This document shows, in pieces, positions 43,768-53,064 of a stretch of DNA of 62,140 nt. Origin of the DNA: CAYVUI01 sp964454745. Its GTDB lineage: Bacteria; Planctomycetota; Phycisphaerae; Sedimentisphaerales; Anaerohalosphaeraceae. The stretch spans positions 1 to 62,140 of the forward strand of contig CAYVUI010000005.1 in NCBI GenBank assembly GCA_964454745.1. The letters are read 5' to 3'. The notes beneath the pieces were generated by a model. It had not been told where the DNA came from. It worked only from the letters and a program-made list of their open reading frames with translations, and searched no databases. The position numbers and the translations under genes are program-made. How positions within the stretch are numbered: the stretch's first letter is position 1; the number at the start of each line of letters is the position of its first letter.

Positions 43768-44187
43768 TTATAATTTTTCCCGGATAATTTCAGCAAGGCT
43801 CTCCGCTTCCTTTTTATCCACTTCTTTCGCCGGCCAGCCCTTAAGAATCCCATCCCCCTCGCAACGCGGAATCAAATGAAAATGAACATGAAAAACCTTT
43901 TGCCCGGCCTCACTGCCTGTATTACAGAGCAGGTTATAAGCCGGCGATTCAACCGAATCGGCAAGAGCCCCCGCCACTTTGCCTGCAACACTGGCCACCG
44001 CTTCCAAATCCTCAGCCGGACATTCATGGAGCTTCTCACAGTGGTTTTTCGGGATCACCAGGGCATGTCCGCGAGAAATTGGAAAAACATCGAGAAAACT
44101 CAAAACCCTGTCATCTTCATAGAGCTTAAAACAAGGAATCTCCCCTGCAGCAAGCTTACAAAAAATGCAATCCGGATCTCGATTCAT
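43768..44187 (-). CDS. HIT-family hydrolase/nucleotide-binding protein
   Basis: 139 aa. The histidine triad reads HVHFHLIPR; CIFCKLAAGEIP at the N-terminus is typical of the Hint/HinT group. Members hydrolyse AMP-linked substrates such as aminoacyl-adenylates. It follows the rplQ terminator, so it probably has its own promoter. Confidence 0.9.
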   Translation of the reverse strand: MNRDPDCIFCKLAAGEIPCFKLYEDDRVLSFLDVFPISRGHALVIPKNHCEKLHECPAEDLEAVASVAGKVAGALADSVESPAYNLLCNTGSEAGQKVFHVHFHLIPRCEGDGILKGWPAKEVDKKEAESLAEIIREKL

Positions 44188-44201
44188 CCTTCTAATTCCA
44201 T

Positions 44202-44227
44202 AAAAAAAGCCCCATTCACTGGGGCTT
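44202..44227 (-). terminator. terminator of the ribosomal-protein operon
   Basis: AAGCCCCA (44207-44214) pairs with TGGGGCTT (44220-44227); the minus strand continues in T residues. It lies 6 bp after rplQ. Confidence 0.85.
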
Positions 44228-44232
44228 CGATG

Positions 44233-44667
44233 TTATTTCTCGTCTTCTTTTTCACTCGGAGCCTGCCCCTGCTCAACAAGCTGGAGCAGTACAAGTTGCC
44301 CATTGTCGCCAAGTCTGCGTTTCGCAAGCTTGATAATCCGGGTATATCCGCCCGGACGGTCAAGAAACCTCGGACCGATCTCACTGAACAACTTACCGAT
44401 CACAGTACCGGCCTCAACCAGATCACCCTCTTCTTCCTTAAAGATTTTACGGTCGCCCAACAGCGAAATCGCTCTTCGACGAGACGCAAGATCACCTTTC
44501 CGGGCCAGGGTAATCATCTTCTCGGCGAATCCCTTGACCTCCTTGGCCTTTTGGATTGTCGTTGAAATCGTTTCATGCTCGAACAGCGACTGCACCATAT
44601 TCCTACGCATCGCCAGGCGATGAGAGTTGGTGCGGCTGAGTTTACGTCCTGCTACACGATGACGCAT
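44233..44667 (-). CDS. rplQ: 50S ribosomal protein L17
   Basis: 144 aa starting MRHRVAGRKLSRTNSHR, the L17 signature, with the usual MRRNMVQSLFEHE region. L17 lies at the exit of the large-subunit tunnel. Last gene of the alpha operon, 17 bp after rpoA. The C-terminus is slightly extended and acidic (EKEDEK). Confidence 0.95.
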   Translation of the reverse strand: MRHRVAGRKLSRTNSHRLAMRRNMVQSLFEHETISTTIQKAKEVKGFAEKMITLARKGDLASRRRAISLLGDRKIFKEEEGDLVEAGTVIGKLFSEIGPRFLDRPGGYTRIIKLAKRRLGDNGQLVLLQLVEQGQAPSEKEDEK

Positions 44668-44684
44668 TGTACTTTTCCTTCACA

Positions 44685-45683
44685 CTAAATATCAGTCATG
44701 CCCAGAGACAAGCCCATATCAGCAAGCTTTCTCTGAATTTCTCGTAAACTGGTCTTACCAAAACTGCGAATCTTCAGCAGGTCGGCTTCGGTCATACGAG
44801 CCAGTTCGCCCACCGTCTGAAGATTGATCGATTCGAGGCAGTTATTCGAACGAACCGTCAAATCCAGGGCTTCAATCGGGGTTTCCAGCTTGCGGGCGAG
44901 TTCCTCGTCCACCTGCGAAACCTCTTCCGTTTCCATAACATCTTCCTGTTCGACCGTTTCTTCGCCCAGTTCTGAATACTGCACGAAGGGATTGATATAT
45001 TTCCGCAAAATTTTCGAACCTTCGACAAGTGCCATTTCCGGCGTAGTCGTTCCGTCGGTCCAAATCTCAAGGATCAACCGGTCGTAGTTGGTCAACTGAC
45101 CAACACGTGTATCCTCGGTTTTATACCGCACACGAAGAACCGGCGAATAAATCGCATCCACCTGGATCTGTCCGACTTCCTGGTCAAAACGGTCAAGCAA
45201 TGCTGTCCGCTCCGCGGCCGGTGAATAGCCACGACCGGTTCCGACTTCAAACTCAACCTCAAAGGGCACATCTTCCGTCAATGTCGCGATGACGAGGTCC
45301 TTGTTCACAATTTCGATCGAAGGATCCGCTTCAATCATGTCCGCGGTTACCGGTCCGGGCTTCTTCGCCGAAAGCCGCATCGTCCGAAATTCGCTGACTT
45401 CCTTTTTTACGATCAGCCGTTTGACATTGAGAATGATCTCCGTCACATCCTCTTTGATCCCGGCAATGGTGCTGAATTCATGATCCACACCCTTGATCTT
45501 GATCGAAGTAACCGCGCTGCCCTCTAGCGATGAAAGCAGCACACGCCGCAGGCTGTTGCCGATCGTCGTGCCGAAGCCCCGCTCGAACGGTTCGATGTAA
45601 AACTTCCCGTATTTCTCGTTCGATACATCCCTGTTTCGTTCAACTCTTGTGGGAAGCTCAAGCCCTCTCCACGTAATTCTCAT
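44685..45683 (-). CDS. rpoA: RNA polymerase alpha subunit
   Basis: 332 aa from ATG 45683, which follows AGGAGG; the frame is open to 45737. The N-terminal dimerisation domain has FERGFGTTIGNSLRRVLLSSLEG, and the C-terminal domain (EALDLTVRSNNCLESINLQTVGEL, LLKIRSFGKTSLREIQRKL) contacts upstream promoter DNA and activators. The usual gene order has rpsD between rpsK and rpoA, but none is here. Confidence 0.97.
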   Translation of the reverse strand: MRITWRGLELPTRVERNRDVSNEKYGKFYIEPFERGFGTTIGNSLRRVLLSSLEGSAVTSIKIKGVDHEFSTIAGIKEDVTEIILNVKRLIVKKEVSEFRTMRLSAKKPGPVTADMIEADPSIEIVNKDLVIATLTEDVPFEVEFEVGTGRGYSPAAERTALLDRFDQEVGQIQVDAIYSPVLRVRYKTEDTRVGQLTNYDRLILEIWTDGTTTPEMALVEGSKILRKYINPFVQYSELGEETVEQEDVMETEEVSQVDEELARKLETPIEALDLTVRSNNCLESINLQTVGELARMTEADLLKIRSFGKTSLREIQRKLADMGLSLGMTDI

Positions 45684-45778
45684 AAATGGCCTCCTGTATT
45701 CTGCGACAAAGTTCTCAGCGGCAGGCGGATTGGCCAATGCACAGCTCGCCGCTCTCTGTTTTTGTCACGTCAATATTA

Positions 45779-46159
45779 TTATACTCTCCGACGCTTACTT
45801 GGACGACAACCATTGTGCGGGATCGGCGTAATATCCTCAATCGAGGAAATACGAAGCCCGGCCTGCTGAAGTGCCGAAATCGCTGATTCGCGGCCGCTGC
45901 CCGGTCCCTTCACTTTAATTTCTACTTCACGAACTCCGTAACGCATCGCGGTTCGGGCACACTGCTCAGCAGCTCGCTGTGCCGCAAACGGCGTACTCTT
46001 TCGCGAGCCCTTGAAACCGACCGTCCCGCCGCTGCCGCGGCAGATCGCATTGCCTTCCGGGTCCGAAATTGTTACCAGGGTATTGTTAAAAGTCGCCTTG
46101 ATATGAACGACGGCTTTAACGATATTCTTTTTGACTTTCTTCTTGGTACTCTTTGCCAT
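45779..46159 (-). CDS. rpsK: 30S ribosomal protein S11
   Basis: 126 aa: VHIKATFNNTLVTISDPEGN and the C-terminal DITPIPHNGCRPSKRRRV are diagnostic. It binds 16S rRNA in the platform. 22 bp after rpsM. Confidence 0.96.
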   Translation of the reverse strand: MAKSTKKKVKKNIVKAVVHIKATFNNTLVTISDPEGNAICRGSGGTVGFKGSRKSTPFAAQRAAEQCARTAMRYGVREVEIKVKGPGSGRESAISALQQAGLRISSIEDITPIPHNGCRPSKRRRV

Positions 46160-46181
46160 TGGGTTATCCTTGCGAAATCAA

Positions 46182-46565
46182 TTACCGCATTGCCTTCACG
46201 CTCTTCTTGCCCGCAACAGTCTTCTTGCGTCCCTTGCGCGTCCGGGCATTACACTGGGTCTGCTGCCCGCGAACCGGCAGCCCGCGGCGATGACGGATCC
46301 CGCGATAACAGGCAATATCCCTCAGTCGTGTGATATTTTGTGACACTTGCCTGCGAAGTGCACCTTCCACGAGATACTCACGGTCGATGAGCTGGGCAAT
46401 TTTCGTCACCTCATCTTCACTGAGCTTGCCGGCCTTCATCGTTCGATCAATGCCCAGCTTCTCAAGTACCTGATCGGCCGTGTGACGACCGACGCCATGA
46501 ATATAGGTCAGTGCGATAAACACCGGCTTATCATTTGGAACATCTACACCCACAATACGCGGCAT
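46182..46565 (-). CDS. rpsM: 30S ribosomal protein S13
   Basis: 127 aa: RIVGVDVPNDKPVFIALTYIHGVG and YRGIRHRRGLPVRGQQTQCNAR are diagnostic of S13, which contacts the 50S subunit and P-site tRNA. The basic C-terminal tail is complete (KSVKAMR). Confidence 0.97.
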   Translation of the reverse strand: MPRIVGVDVPNDKPVFIALTYIHGVGRHTADQVLEKLGIDRTMKAGKLSEDEVTKIAQLIDREYLVEGALRRQVSQNITRLRDIACYRGIRHRRGLPVRGQQTQCNARTRKGRKKTVAGKKSVKAMR

Positions 46566-46621
46566 AATTCTAACCTTCCTTTATGAAACATTCATTACAA
46601 ACAACCTGATCCCGCACAAAC

Positions 46622-46738
46622 TCAGCCCTGCCTCTGTTTATGGCGCGGGTCCGCAGAGCAGATCACACGGATCACGCCCTTGCGACGAATCAGTTTGCAG
46701 TTTTCACAAATACGTTTTACAGAACTTCTTACTTTCAT
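46622..46738 (-). CDS. rpmJ: 50S ribosomal protein L36
   Basis: 38 codons, too short for the usual length cut-offs. MKVRSSVKRICENCKLIRRK is L36; zinc ligands Cys11, Cys14, Cys27 and His33 are all present, so this is the zinc-binding form. ATG 46738, stop 46622. It lies between infA and rpsM. Confidence 0.95.
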   Translation of the reverse strand: MKVRSSVKRICENCKLIRRKGVIRVICSADPRHKQRQG

Positions 46739-46762
46739 GATTGCACCATCGATTCTGTATAT

Positions 46763-46978
46763 TTAGTTTCGAAGGACGATACGCCCGCGGTTGAGGTCGT
46801 ACGGACTTAACTCAACCGTTACCGTGTCACCGGGCAATATCCGGATAAAGTGCATACGCATCTTTCCCGAGACATGAGCGATAATCTCATGACCGTTTTC
46901 CAGCTTTACCCTGAACATCGCGTTGGGCAAAGCATCAATCACTTCGGCATCAATCCGGATTGCATCCTTTTTAGCCAT
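46763..46978 (-). CDS. infA: translation initiation factor IF-1
   Basis: 71 aa OB-fold protein (MFRVKLENGHEIIAHVSGKM, ILPGDTVTVELSPYDLNRGRI). Binds the 30S A site. Placed between map and rpmJ, the usual order. Confidence 0.96.
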   Translation of the reverse strand: MAKKDAIRIDAEVIDALPNAMFRVKLENGHEIIAHVSGKMRMHFIRILPGDTVTVELSPYDLNRGRIVLRN

Positions 46979-47004
46979 AGTACGTCAATCAAATCCTTAT
47001 TCAG

Positions 47005-47805
47005 TTATTCACTTCCCTGGATCTCATGGATCCGGGTCAAAACTTCACTGCCGCCTTTCACCACGGCAATCGTATGTTCAAAATGAGCGGATGGTTTGGC
47101 GTCTTTGGTCACGACCGTCCAGCCGTCCGAAAGAACACCCGCCTGGTGCGTCCCGACATTCACCATCGGCTCGACCGCGAGAACCATCCCCTCTCGCAAC
47201 TGCCAGTCATTCCGCTTCAGCTCCCGGCTGACAAAATTGGGCACCTTGGGCTCTTCATGCATCTGGGTTCCGATCCCGTGACCCACATAATCCCGCACCA
47301 CCGAAAAACCGTTTTGCCGGGCACATGCTTCCATTTCTCCGGCCACTTGGCTCCAGTACACGCCCGGGGCCATGGTCTCAACCGCAATCTCAAGCATTCG
47401 CCGTGTTGCATCGAGCAATTGCTGCTTCTCTCGGCTGATCGAACCAACCGCAATCGTAACCGCTGAATCACCGCAATAGCCGTCCAGCCGAATCCCGAAA
47501 TCAACGCTGAGAATATCGCCCTCTTTGAGCACGACCTTTTTGGAAGGGATGCCGTGAACGATCTGCTCATTGATCGAAGCACAAATCGCACCGGGAAATG
47601 CCTTTTTGCCGTACGGATTGGGCACACCCAGAAAAAGCGCATCCGCTCCGGCGGCCCTTGTCATCTCCAGGGCAATCGCATCAAGTTCGGCGGTTGTTAC
47701 ACCCACTCGTGCTGTCTCTTGCAATTTTAAAAGAACTTTCGCGACAAGCTCACCCGCCCGCCGCATTTGTTTAAGCTCTCGTTGGCTTCGCAGTTGAATC
47801 GGCAT
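47005..47805 (-). CDS. map: methionine aminopeptidase, type I
   Basis: 266 aa. Metal-ligand motifs: LSVDFGIRLDGYCGDSA (two Asp), GHGIGTQMHEEP (His), MVLAVEPMVN (Glu) and the final HFEHTIAV (Glu). Removes the initiator methionine from nascent proteins. In the spc operon, 5 bp after adk. Confidence 0.95.
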   Translation of the reverse strand: MPIQLRSQRELKQMRRAGELVAKVLLKLQETARVGVTTAELDAIALEMTRAAGADALFLGVPNPYGKKAFPGAICASINEQIVHGIPSKKVVLKEGDILSVDFGIRLDGYCGDSAVTIAVGSISREKQQLLDATRRMLEIAVETMAPGVYWSQVAGEMEACARQNGFSVVRDYVGHGIGTQMHEEPKVPNFVSRELKRNDWQLREGMVLAVEPMVNVGTHQAGVLSDGWTVVTKDAKPSAHFEHTIAVVKGGSEVLTRIHEIQGSE

Positions 47806-47810
47806 CGCGT

Positions 47811-48461
47811 CTAAGCATTCAGCGAATCCAGCGAGGAGAAAATCGAACCGGTCACCTGGTCGATCCCCTGATCCCCGTTGATATCGAGAATCGTTTTTCC
47901 TGTATTTCGATAATAACCCGTCACCGCTGCCGTCTGGTCGTGATACGTATTCAGTCGATTACGAATGACATCTTCCTTGTCATCCGGCCGCTGAACCAGC
48001 TCACCGCAGCCCTTGTCACACTGATTATCCACTTTCGGCTTCAAGTTTTCAATATGATAAACCGCTCCGCACACCGGGCAGCTTCTCCGGCCGCTAAGCC
48101 GCTTAACGATCGATTCATCATCCACGATCAAGTTCACAATCGCATCGAGCTTTTCACCGGCATTTTCGAGAGCCTGATCCAAAGCTTCGGCCTGGGCCGT
48201 CGTCCGCGGAAAACCGTCAAGTACATACCCATCACCCGCCTGGCCGATATGCTTCATCATCATGTCAATGATCAGGTCATCCGGAACCAGACCTCCGGAA
48301 TCCATATAACTCTGTGCCTTCTGGCCCAGGTCGGAACCGGCTTTTCTCTCGGCCCGGAGAATATCCCCGCTCGAGAGGTGTTTCACTTTGTACTTTTCAA
48401 CGATCCGCTGGCACTGCGTTCCTTTGCCGGCACCGGGAGGGCCCAAAAAAATCAATTTCAT
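47811..48461 (-). CDS. adk: adenylate kinase
   Basis: 216 aa. P-loop GPPGAGKGT at the N-terminus; DGFPRT and a long LID domain with four Cys (CPVCGAV and CDKGCGE), so the LID is the zinc-type. Interconverts ATP, AMP and ADP. Its start overlaps the end of secY by 4 bp. Confidence 0.96.
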   Translation of the reverse strand: MKLIFLGPPGAGKGTQCQRIVEKYKVKHLSSGDILRAERKAGSDLGQKAQSYMDSGGLVPDDLIIDMMMKHIGQAGDGYVLDGFPRTTAQAEALDQALENAGEKLDAIVNLIVDDESIVKRLSGRRSCPVCGAVYHIENLKPKVDNQCDKGCGELVQRPDDKEDVIRNRLNTYHDQTAAVTGYYRNTGKTILDINGDQGIDQVTGSIFSSLDSLNA

Positions 48462-49819
48462 CGATACGCTCCCTTGATTCTTCCTGAATCACTGAATCCT
48501 TCGTAGTTTCTCATTATCAAGTTCGACTCGATCCGCTGAACCAGGTCCAGTGATACGCTGACCACAATCAAAAGACCCGTCCCGCCGAGGAAAGTCGCAA
48601 TCTGCCAATCCACACCCAGGATCTGAGAGATTACCTGCGGAACGACAGCGATCATTGCCAGAAACGCCGCACCAAAAAAGGTGATCCGCATCATGACGGT
48701 CTCAAGGTATTCCGCCGTCCGGTGCCCCGGACGAAGACCGGGGATAAAACTGCCCGAATCCCGCAGCCGCTTGGCCATATCCTTGGGCTGAAACTGAACG
48801 GTCGTCCAGAAATAGGCAAACAGGAAAATCATCACAATATACAGGACATTGTAGGTATAAGCCATCGGGCTCATCGCCTCTTTCGCCACACTCATCGATC
48901 CCTGAAGCATGGGAATCCTGCCCAGCCATTCGATAATAATCGGCGGGAACATCATCAGGCTCGACGCGAAAATAATCGGCATCACACCGCCGTGATTTAC
49001 ACGCAGCGGCAAATACTGGCGAACCCCGCCGTACATCCGGCGGCCGCGCATCTGCTTGGCGTGCTGGATCGGAATTCGGCGTTGTCCCTGGGTAATCAAA
49101 ATTGCACCGGCAACTACCGCCACAAACGCCAGGGCCAGGAACATAATCACGGCCGGACCGTACTTGCCCTCCGGGGCATCGATCCGAAAACTGGCGTTTT
49201 GCGCCAGCCGCGATATCGCGGTGGGCATCCGCGAAACAATACCCGCCATAATCAACAGGCTGATCCCGTTTCCGATACCATATTCATCAATCTGTTCACC
49301 GAGCCACATCAAAAAGATCGTCCCGGCCGTCATCCCCACAATCCCAAGCCCCATCGCCTGCGCACGCATCCCCGGGTAAATCACTTCACCCGTCGAAGTC
49401 AGCCACTGCATCATCATATACGACTGAATAATGCACAATACCACCGCAAGATAGCGGGTATACTCCTGTATTTTCTTGTGCCCGGCCTGCCCTTCCTGCC
49501 GCAGCTTGCGAAGCGTAGGCCATACTTCGCCAAGCAGCATCAGGATAATCGAAGCCGAAATATACGGCATAATCCCAAGACCAAACAGGCTGCTCTTGCT
49601 CAGCGTCCCCCCGGTAAACATCTGCATATACGCCGCCGCGCGGCCCAGCGGGGTATCGCTGTCCGTCGGCATGCTCTCAAGAATCGCACTCGAATCAAAG
49701 CCCGGTACCGGAATATGAAAACCGATCCGGTAAATACAGAGCAGGGCTATCGTAAAAAGAATCTTTTTACGTAAGTCCGGAACCTTAAAGATGTTTATCA
49801 CACGTTCTAAAACCTGCAT
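48458..49819 (-). CDS. secY: protein translocase channel SecY
   Basis: 453 aa with ten hydrophobic segments. Diagnostic: FIPVPGFDSSAIL, the GLGIMPYISASIILMLL plug-region helix, and GVRQYLPLRVNHGGVMPIIFASSL. Inner-membrane component of the Sec channel. Overlaps adk by 4 bp. Confidence 0.97.
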   Translation of the reverse strand: MQVLERVINIFKVPDLRKKILFTIALLCIYRIGFHIPVPGFDSSAILESMPTDSDTPLGRAAAYMQMFTGGTLSKSSLFGLGIMPYISASIILMLLGEVWPTLRKLRQEGQAGHKKIQEYTRYLAVVLCIIQSYMMMQWLTSTGEVIYPGMRAQAMGLGIVGMTAGTIFLMWLGEQIDEYGIGNGISLLIMAGIVSRMPTAISRLAQNASFRIDAPEGKYGPAVIMFLALAFVAVVAGAILITQGQRRIPIQHAKQMRGRRMYGGVRQYLPLRVNHGGVMPIIFASSLMMFPPIIIEWLGRIPMLQGSMSVAKEAMSPMAYTYNVLYIVMIFLFAYFWTTVQFQPKDMAKRLRDSGSFIPGLRPGHRTAEYLETVMMRITFFGAAFLAMIAVVPQVISQILGVDWQIATFLGGTGLLIVVSVSLDLVQRIESNLIMRNYEGFSDSGRIKGAYR

Positions 49820-49836
49820 GGGTTAATCCTTCCGTG

Positions 49837-50286
49837 TCATGCGACCACTTTTACACTCCCGCCGCACTCGGATATTTTCTGCTCGGCGCTTTTGCTGAAC
49901 TTGTGGGCAACGACATTGAGCTTCTTGGTCAGGTCACCACTGCCCAGAATCTTCACTCGGCTCGAGGCATCATCCACCAGCCCGACACTGGCCAGCATGG
50001 CCGCATCCACCGTCGTCCCGTTTTCAAACCGGTTCTCCAGCGACGAGACATTCACAATCTCGTACCGCTTGGCAAAACGGACATTACTGAAACCCCGTTT
50101 CGGAAGACGACGAAACAGCGGCATCTGTCCGCCTTCAAAGGTTTTCGGAGGCAGAGAACCTGCCCGGCTTCTCGCGCCCTTGTTTCCGCGTCCCGCTGTA
50201 CAGCCGTATCCGCTGCCGCTTCCGCGTCCGACTCGTCTGCGCTTTTTATGCCTGCCGGCTAAAGCTGTGATTTCATTGCTTAGCAT
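49837..50286 (-). CDS. rplO: 50S ribosomal protein L15
   Basis: 149 aa: RRVGRGSGSGYGCTAGRGNKG glycine-rich N-terminus and FEGGQMPLFRRLPKRGF are diagnostic. It follows rpsE directly; rpmD (L30), usually between them, is absent. Confidence 0.96.
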   Translation of the reverse strand: MLSNEITALAGRHKKRRRVGRGSGSGYGCTAGRGNKGARSRAGSLPPKTFEGGQMPLFRRLPKRGFSNVRFAKRYEIVNVSSLENRFENGTTVDAAMLASVGLVDDASSRVKILGSGDLTKKLNVVAHKFSKSAEQKISECGGSVKVVA

Positions 50287-50302
50287 CGCTTTATCTCACT
50301 CG

Positions 50303-50833
50303 CTATTGTTTGACAACCTTTTCTACTTTTACACCACGCATCTCTTCGACCATCGCCTGGTTGCGAAGACGAAGAAGACCGTCAAGGGTCGCCTTGACCA
50401 CGTTCTTTGCCGAGGTGCTGCCGTAAATCTTTGTCAGGACGTTTCGCACTCCCGCATATTCAAGGACCGCACGGGCACTGAGCCCGGCAATCACACCGGT
50501 ACCCGGACCTGCCGGAAGCATCACCACCTGCGTGGAACCGAACCGTCCCGTCACCCGGTGGGGAATCGTCCCTTCGGTCAACGGAATATCATTGAGATCC
50601 TTCTTGGCGTTCTTTACCGCTTTCTCCACGGCAACCGGAACTTCACGGGCCTTTCCGTACCCAATCCCAACGGTACCGTCATAGTCGCCGACAACCACCA
50701 GGGCTGCAAAGCTGAAATTACGACCGCCTTTTACAACCTTCGAACAGCGATACACCTTTACCAGGGTATCCTGTAACGGCTGCTCCGCTGTCATTTGCAT
50801 TTTATTCAGATCTTCTGCCAAGGTTTTCTCCAC
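50303..50833 (-). CDS. rpsE: 30S ribosomal protein S5
   Basis: 176 aa: KVYRCSKVVKGGRNFSFAALVV and VMLPAGPGTGVIAGLSARAVLE are diagnostic. S5 acts in decoding fidelity. Slightly extended N-terminus. Confidence 0.96.
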   Translation of the reverse strand: MEKTLAEDLNKMQMTAEQPLQDTLVKVYRCSKVVKGGRNFSFAALVVVGDYDGTVGIGYGKAREVPVAVEKAVKNAKKDLNDIPLTEGTIPHRVTGRFGSTQVVMLPAGPGTGVIAGLSARAVLEYAGVRNVLTKIYGSTSAKNVVKATLDGLLRLRNQAMVEEMRGVKVEKVVKQ

Positions 50834-50857
50834 GTTTTGGAAATTGCATTTCTATTC

Positions 50858-51223
50858 TTAAAACACCAATCCCGCCTTGCGGGCCGAATCCGCCAGGGCC
50901 TTGATTCGACCGTGATACCGAAATTCACCCCGGTCAAACTTTACACACTTGATCCCGACATTAATCGCCTGCTTGGCAACCGCCTCGCCGACCTTTTCCG
51001 CCGCCTGCTTGTTGCCGCCGTTGTCGATCGAATCCGACAGCCCGGAAGACCGTGTACTTGCAGAGGCAAGGGTCAGCCCGGCCATATCATCCACCAACTG
51101 GGCATAAATATGGCGGTTCGAACGGAACACCGAAAGACGGGGACGTTCCGCCGTACCGAAAACTTTCTTGCGAACCCGGTATTTACGTCTTTGAATTCTC
51201 TTATTTCTTACTTTTGCATTCAT
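50858..51223 (-). CDS. rplR: 50S ribosomal protein L18
   Basis: 121 aa: RPRLSVFRSNRHIYAQLVDD and FDRGEFRYHGRIKALADSARKAGL. Binds 5S rRNA. Standard position between rplF and rpsE. Confidence 0.96.
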   Translation of the reverse strand: MNAKVRNKRIQRRKYRVRKKVFGTAERPRLSVFRSNRHIYAQLVDDMAGLTLASASTRSSGLSDSIDNGGNKQAAEKVGEAVAKQAINVGIKCVKFDRGEFRYHGRIKALADSARKAGLVF

Positions 51224-51274
51224 CGCCTGAATCCCTGTATCAAACGATCATTCTCGTTTGTTTTAACTGCTGTA

Positions 51275-51847
51275 TTAACCGCCCGATGAGAAGGCCTTAC
51301 CCACTTTACGACGGACGTGTTCATCTTTATAACGAATCCCCTTGCCCTTATACGGCTCCGGGGGACGCACTTTCCGCACATTGGCCGCGAACTGGCCCAG
51401 CTCATGCTTGTCATACCCGGAAAGGGTAAACTCCGCCGGAACATCGTTACCGCGGGTCGCCGGCGTCTTGATCTCTACGGAAACACTCTTGGGAATCTTC
51501 ATCTCGACCGGATGACAGTACCCAACATTCAGGACCAGCTTGCCGCCCTGTTCTTTGACATTGTAACCGGTACCGAAAATCTGGATCGGTTTGGAAAAGC
51601 CCGCACTGACTCCCGTAACCATGTTATCAATCAGGCTGCGAATCGTCCCGAACATCGCACGAAGCTGACGGTCTTCCATATTCGTGTTTTCCACGACGAC
51701 CTGGTTCTCTTCCAGCTTCACGGTAATCCCCGGGTAGCTGCTCAGCTCCAGCGCACCCTTGGGACCGGTGACTTTCATCTTGTCACCCTTCTGTTCAAAG
51801 GTCACCCCTTTGGGCAGATCAATTGGTTTTTTTCCGATACGACTCAT
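51275..51847 (-). CDS. rplF: 50S ribosomal protein L6
   Basis: 190 aa: MSRIGKKPIDLPKGV start and the C-terminal PEPYKGKGIRYKDEHVRRKVGK box. Contacts the sarcin-ricin loop region. One base from rpsH. Confidence 0.97.
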   Translation of the reverse strand: MSRIGKKPIDLPKGVTFEQKGDKMKVTGPKGALELSSYPGITVKLEENQVVVENTNMEDRQLRAMFGTIRSLIDNMVTGVSAGFSKPIQIFGTGYNVKEQGGKLVLNVGYCHPVEMKIPKSVSVEIKTPATRGNDVPAEFTLSGYDKHELGQFAANVRKVRPPEPYKGKGIRYKDEHVRRKVGKAFSSGG

Positions 51848-51848
51848 A

Positions 51849-52247
51849 TTAGTTCACCGTGCAAATAAGTTCACCGCCAACGTTTTCTTTACGACAATCC
51901 CGGTCGCTCATCACACCCCGGCTCGTCGAAACAATCGTGATCCCAAGCCCGCCCAGTTCATGGGGCATATCCTTGATCGAGCTGTAGACACGCCGTCCGG
52001 GTTTACTCACCCGGTCCAGCTGATGAATCACGCAGTCACCTTCCATCGAATACTTCAACTGAACACGAATCAATCCCTGCTTACCGTCATCAATCCGGTC
52101 ATATCCCTGGATATAACCCTCTTCCTTGAGTACCTCGGCAATACCCTCACAAATCCCCGAGGCCTTCACCATGACTTCTTTCTTATGTACACGGGCTCCG
52201 TTTCGTATCCGTGTCAGCATATCAGCAATTGGATCGCTTAGGCTCAT
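51849..52247 (-). CDS. rpsH: 30S ribosomal protein S8
   Basis: 132 aa: SDPIADMLTRIRNGARVHK and the C-terminal STSRGVMSDRDCRKENVGGE are diagnostic. Binds 16S helix 21 and, in many bacteria, regulates the spc operon. Confidence 0.97.
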   Translation of the reverse strand: MSLSDPIADMLTRIRNGARVHKKEVMVKASGICEGIAEVLKEEGYIQGYDRIDDGKQGLIRVQLKYSMEGDCVIHQLDRVSKPGRRVYSSIKDMPHELGGLGITIVSTSRGVMSDRDCRKENVGGELICTVN

Positions 52248-52294
52248 TTACTATCTACTCCAAACTCTTGCTTAAAATCCGCTCTGCGGCGTAA

Positions 52295-52480
52295 TTACCA
52301 GCTCGCCTTCTTTACACCCGGGATCAGGCCCTTGTTCGCCATCGACCGGAAACAAATCCGGCAGATATGGAACTTGCGGTACACCGCCCGGCTTCGACCG
52401 CAAATCTCACAACGTGTGTATCCGCGAACCCGAAACTTGGGTTTTTGACGACATTTATATTCCAGTGCTTTCGTGGACAT
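52295..52480 (-). CDS. rpsN: 30S ribosomal protein S14, zinc type
   Basis: 61 aa, the short form. Zinc ligands Cys24, Cys27, Cys40 and Cys43 (RCEICGRS, HICRICF). Confidence 0.96.
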   Translation of the reverse strand: MSTKALEYKCRQKPKFRVRGYTRCEICGRSRAVYRKFHICRICFRSMANKGLIPGVKKASW

Positions 52481-52507
52481 TCACCAACTCCAAAGTCTCA
52501 TTCTCGA

Positions 52508-53044
52508 TTATTTAAATGGCATTCCAAACAGCCGCAGCATCTCACGGCCTTCGTCATCCGTTTTCGCCGAGGTCACAAACGTAATATTCATTCCCTGGTT
52601 GAACTCGATATTCGCCGTATCGATTTCCGGGAAAATACTCTGCTCATCCACGCCCAGGCTGTAGTTGCCGCGACCGTCAAAAGCCTTGGGGTTGAGACCC
52701 CGAAAGTCCTTCACACGCGGAATCGCCAGGTTGATCAGCCGGTCCATAAACTCGTACATCCGCGACTGGCGAAGCGTAACCTTCAGGCCCGTCTCATACC
52801 CTTCACGAACCTTAAAGTTTGACACACTCTTTTTCGCCTTGCACGCCACCGGCTTTTGCCCGGCAATCGCCGTCAAATCACGAACCGCGTTGTCCATGAC
52901 CTTCTTGTCAGCCAGTGCCCGGCCCAGCCCCATCGAAATGACGATCTTTTCCATCTTCGGAATCGCCATCGGGGTCGAATACGAAAACTTCTCCTGAAGC
53001 CCCTGCACTACTTTTGATTTGTATAAATCTCTATACCGTGACAT
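52508..53044 (-). CDS. rplE: 50S ribosomal protein L5
   Basis: 178 aa: PKMEKIVISMGLGRALADK, AKKSVSNFKVREG, and GNYSLGVDEQSIFPEID. Binds 5S rRNA and P-site tRNA. Confidence 0.97.
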   Translation of the reverse strand: MSRYRDLYKSKVVQGLQEKFSYSTPMAIPKMEKIVISMGLGRALADKKVMDNAVRDLTAIAGQKPVACKAKKSVSNFKVREGYETGLKVTLRQSRMYEFMDRLINLAIPRVKDFRGLNPKAFDGRGNYSLGVDEQSIFPEIDTANIEFNQGMNITFVTSAKTDDEGREMLRLFGMPFK

Positions 53045-53064
53045 AGTCGTTATCCCGATCTGAT

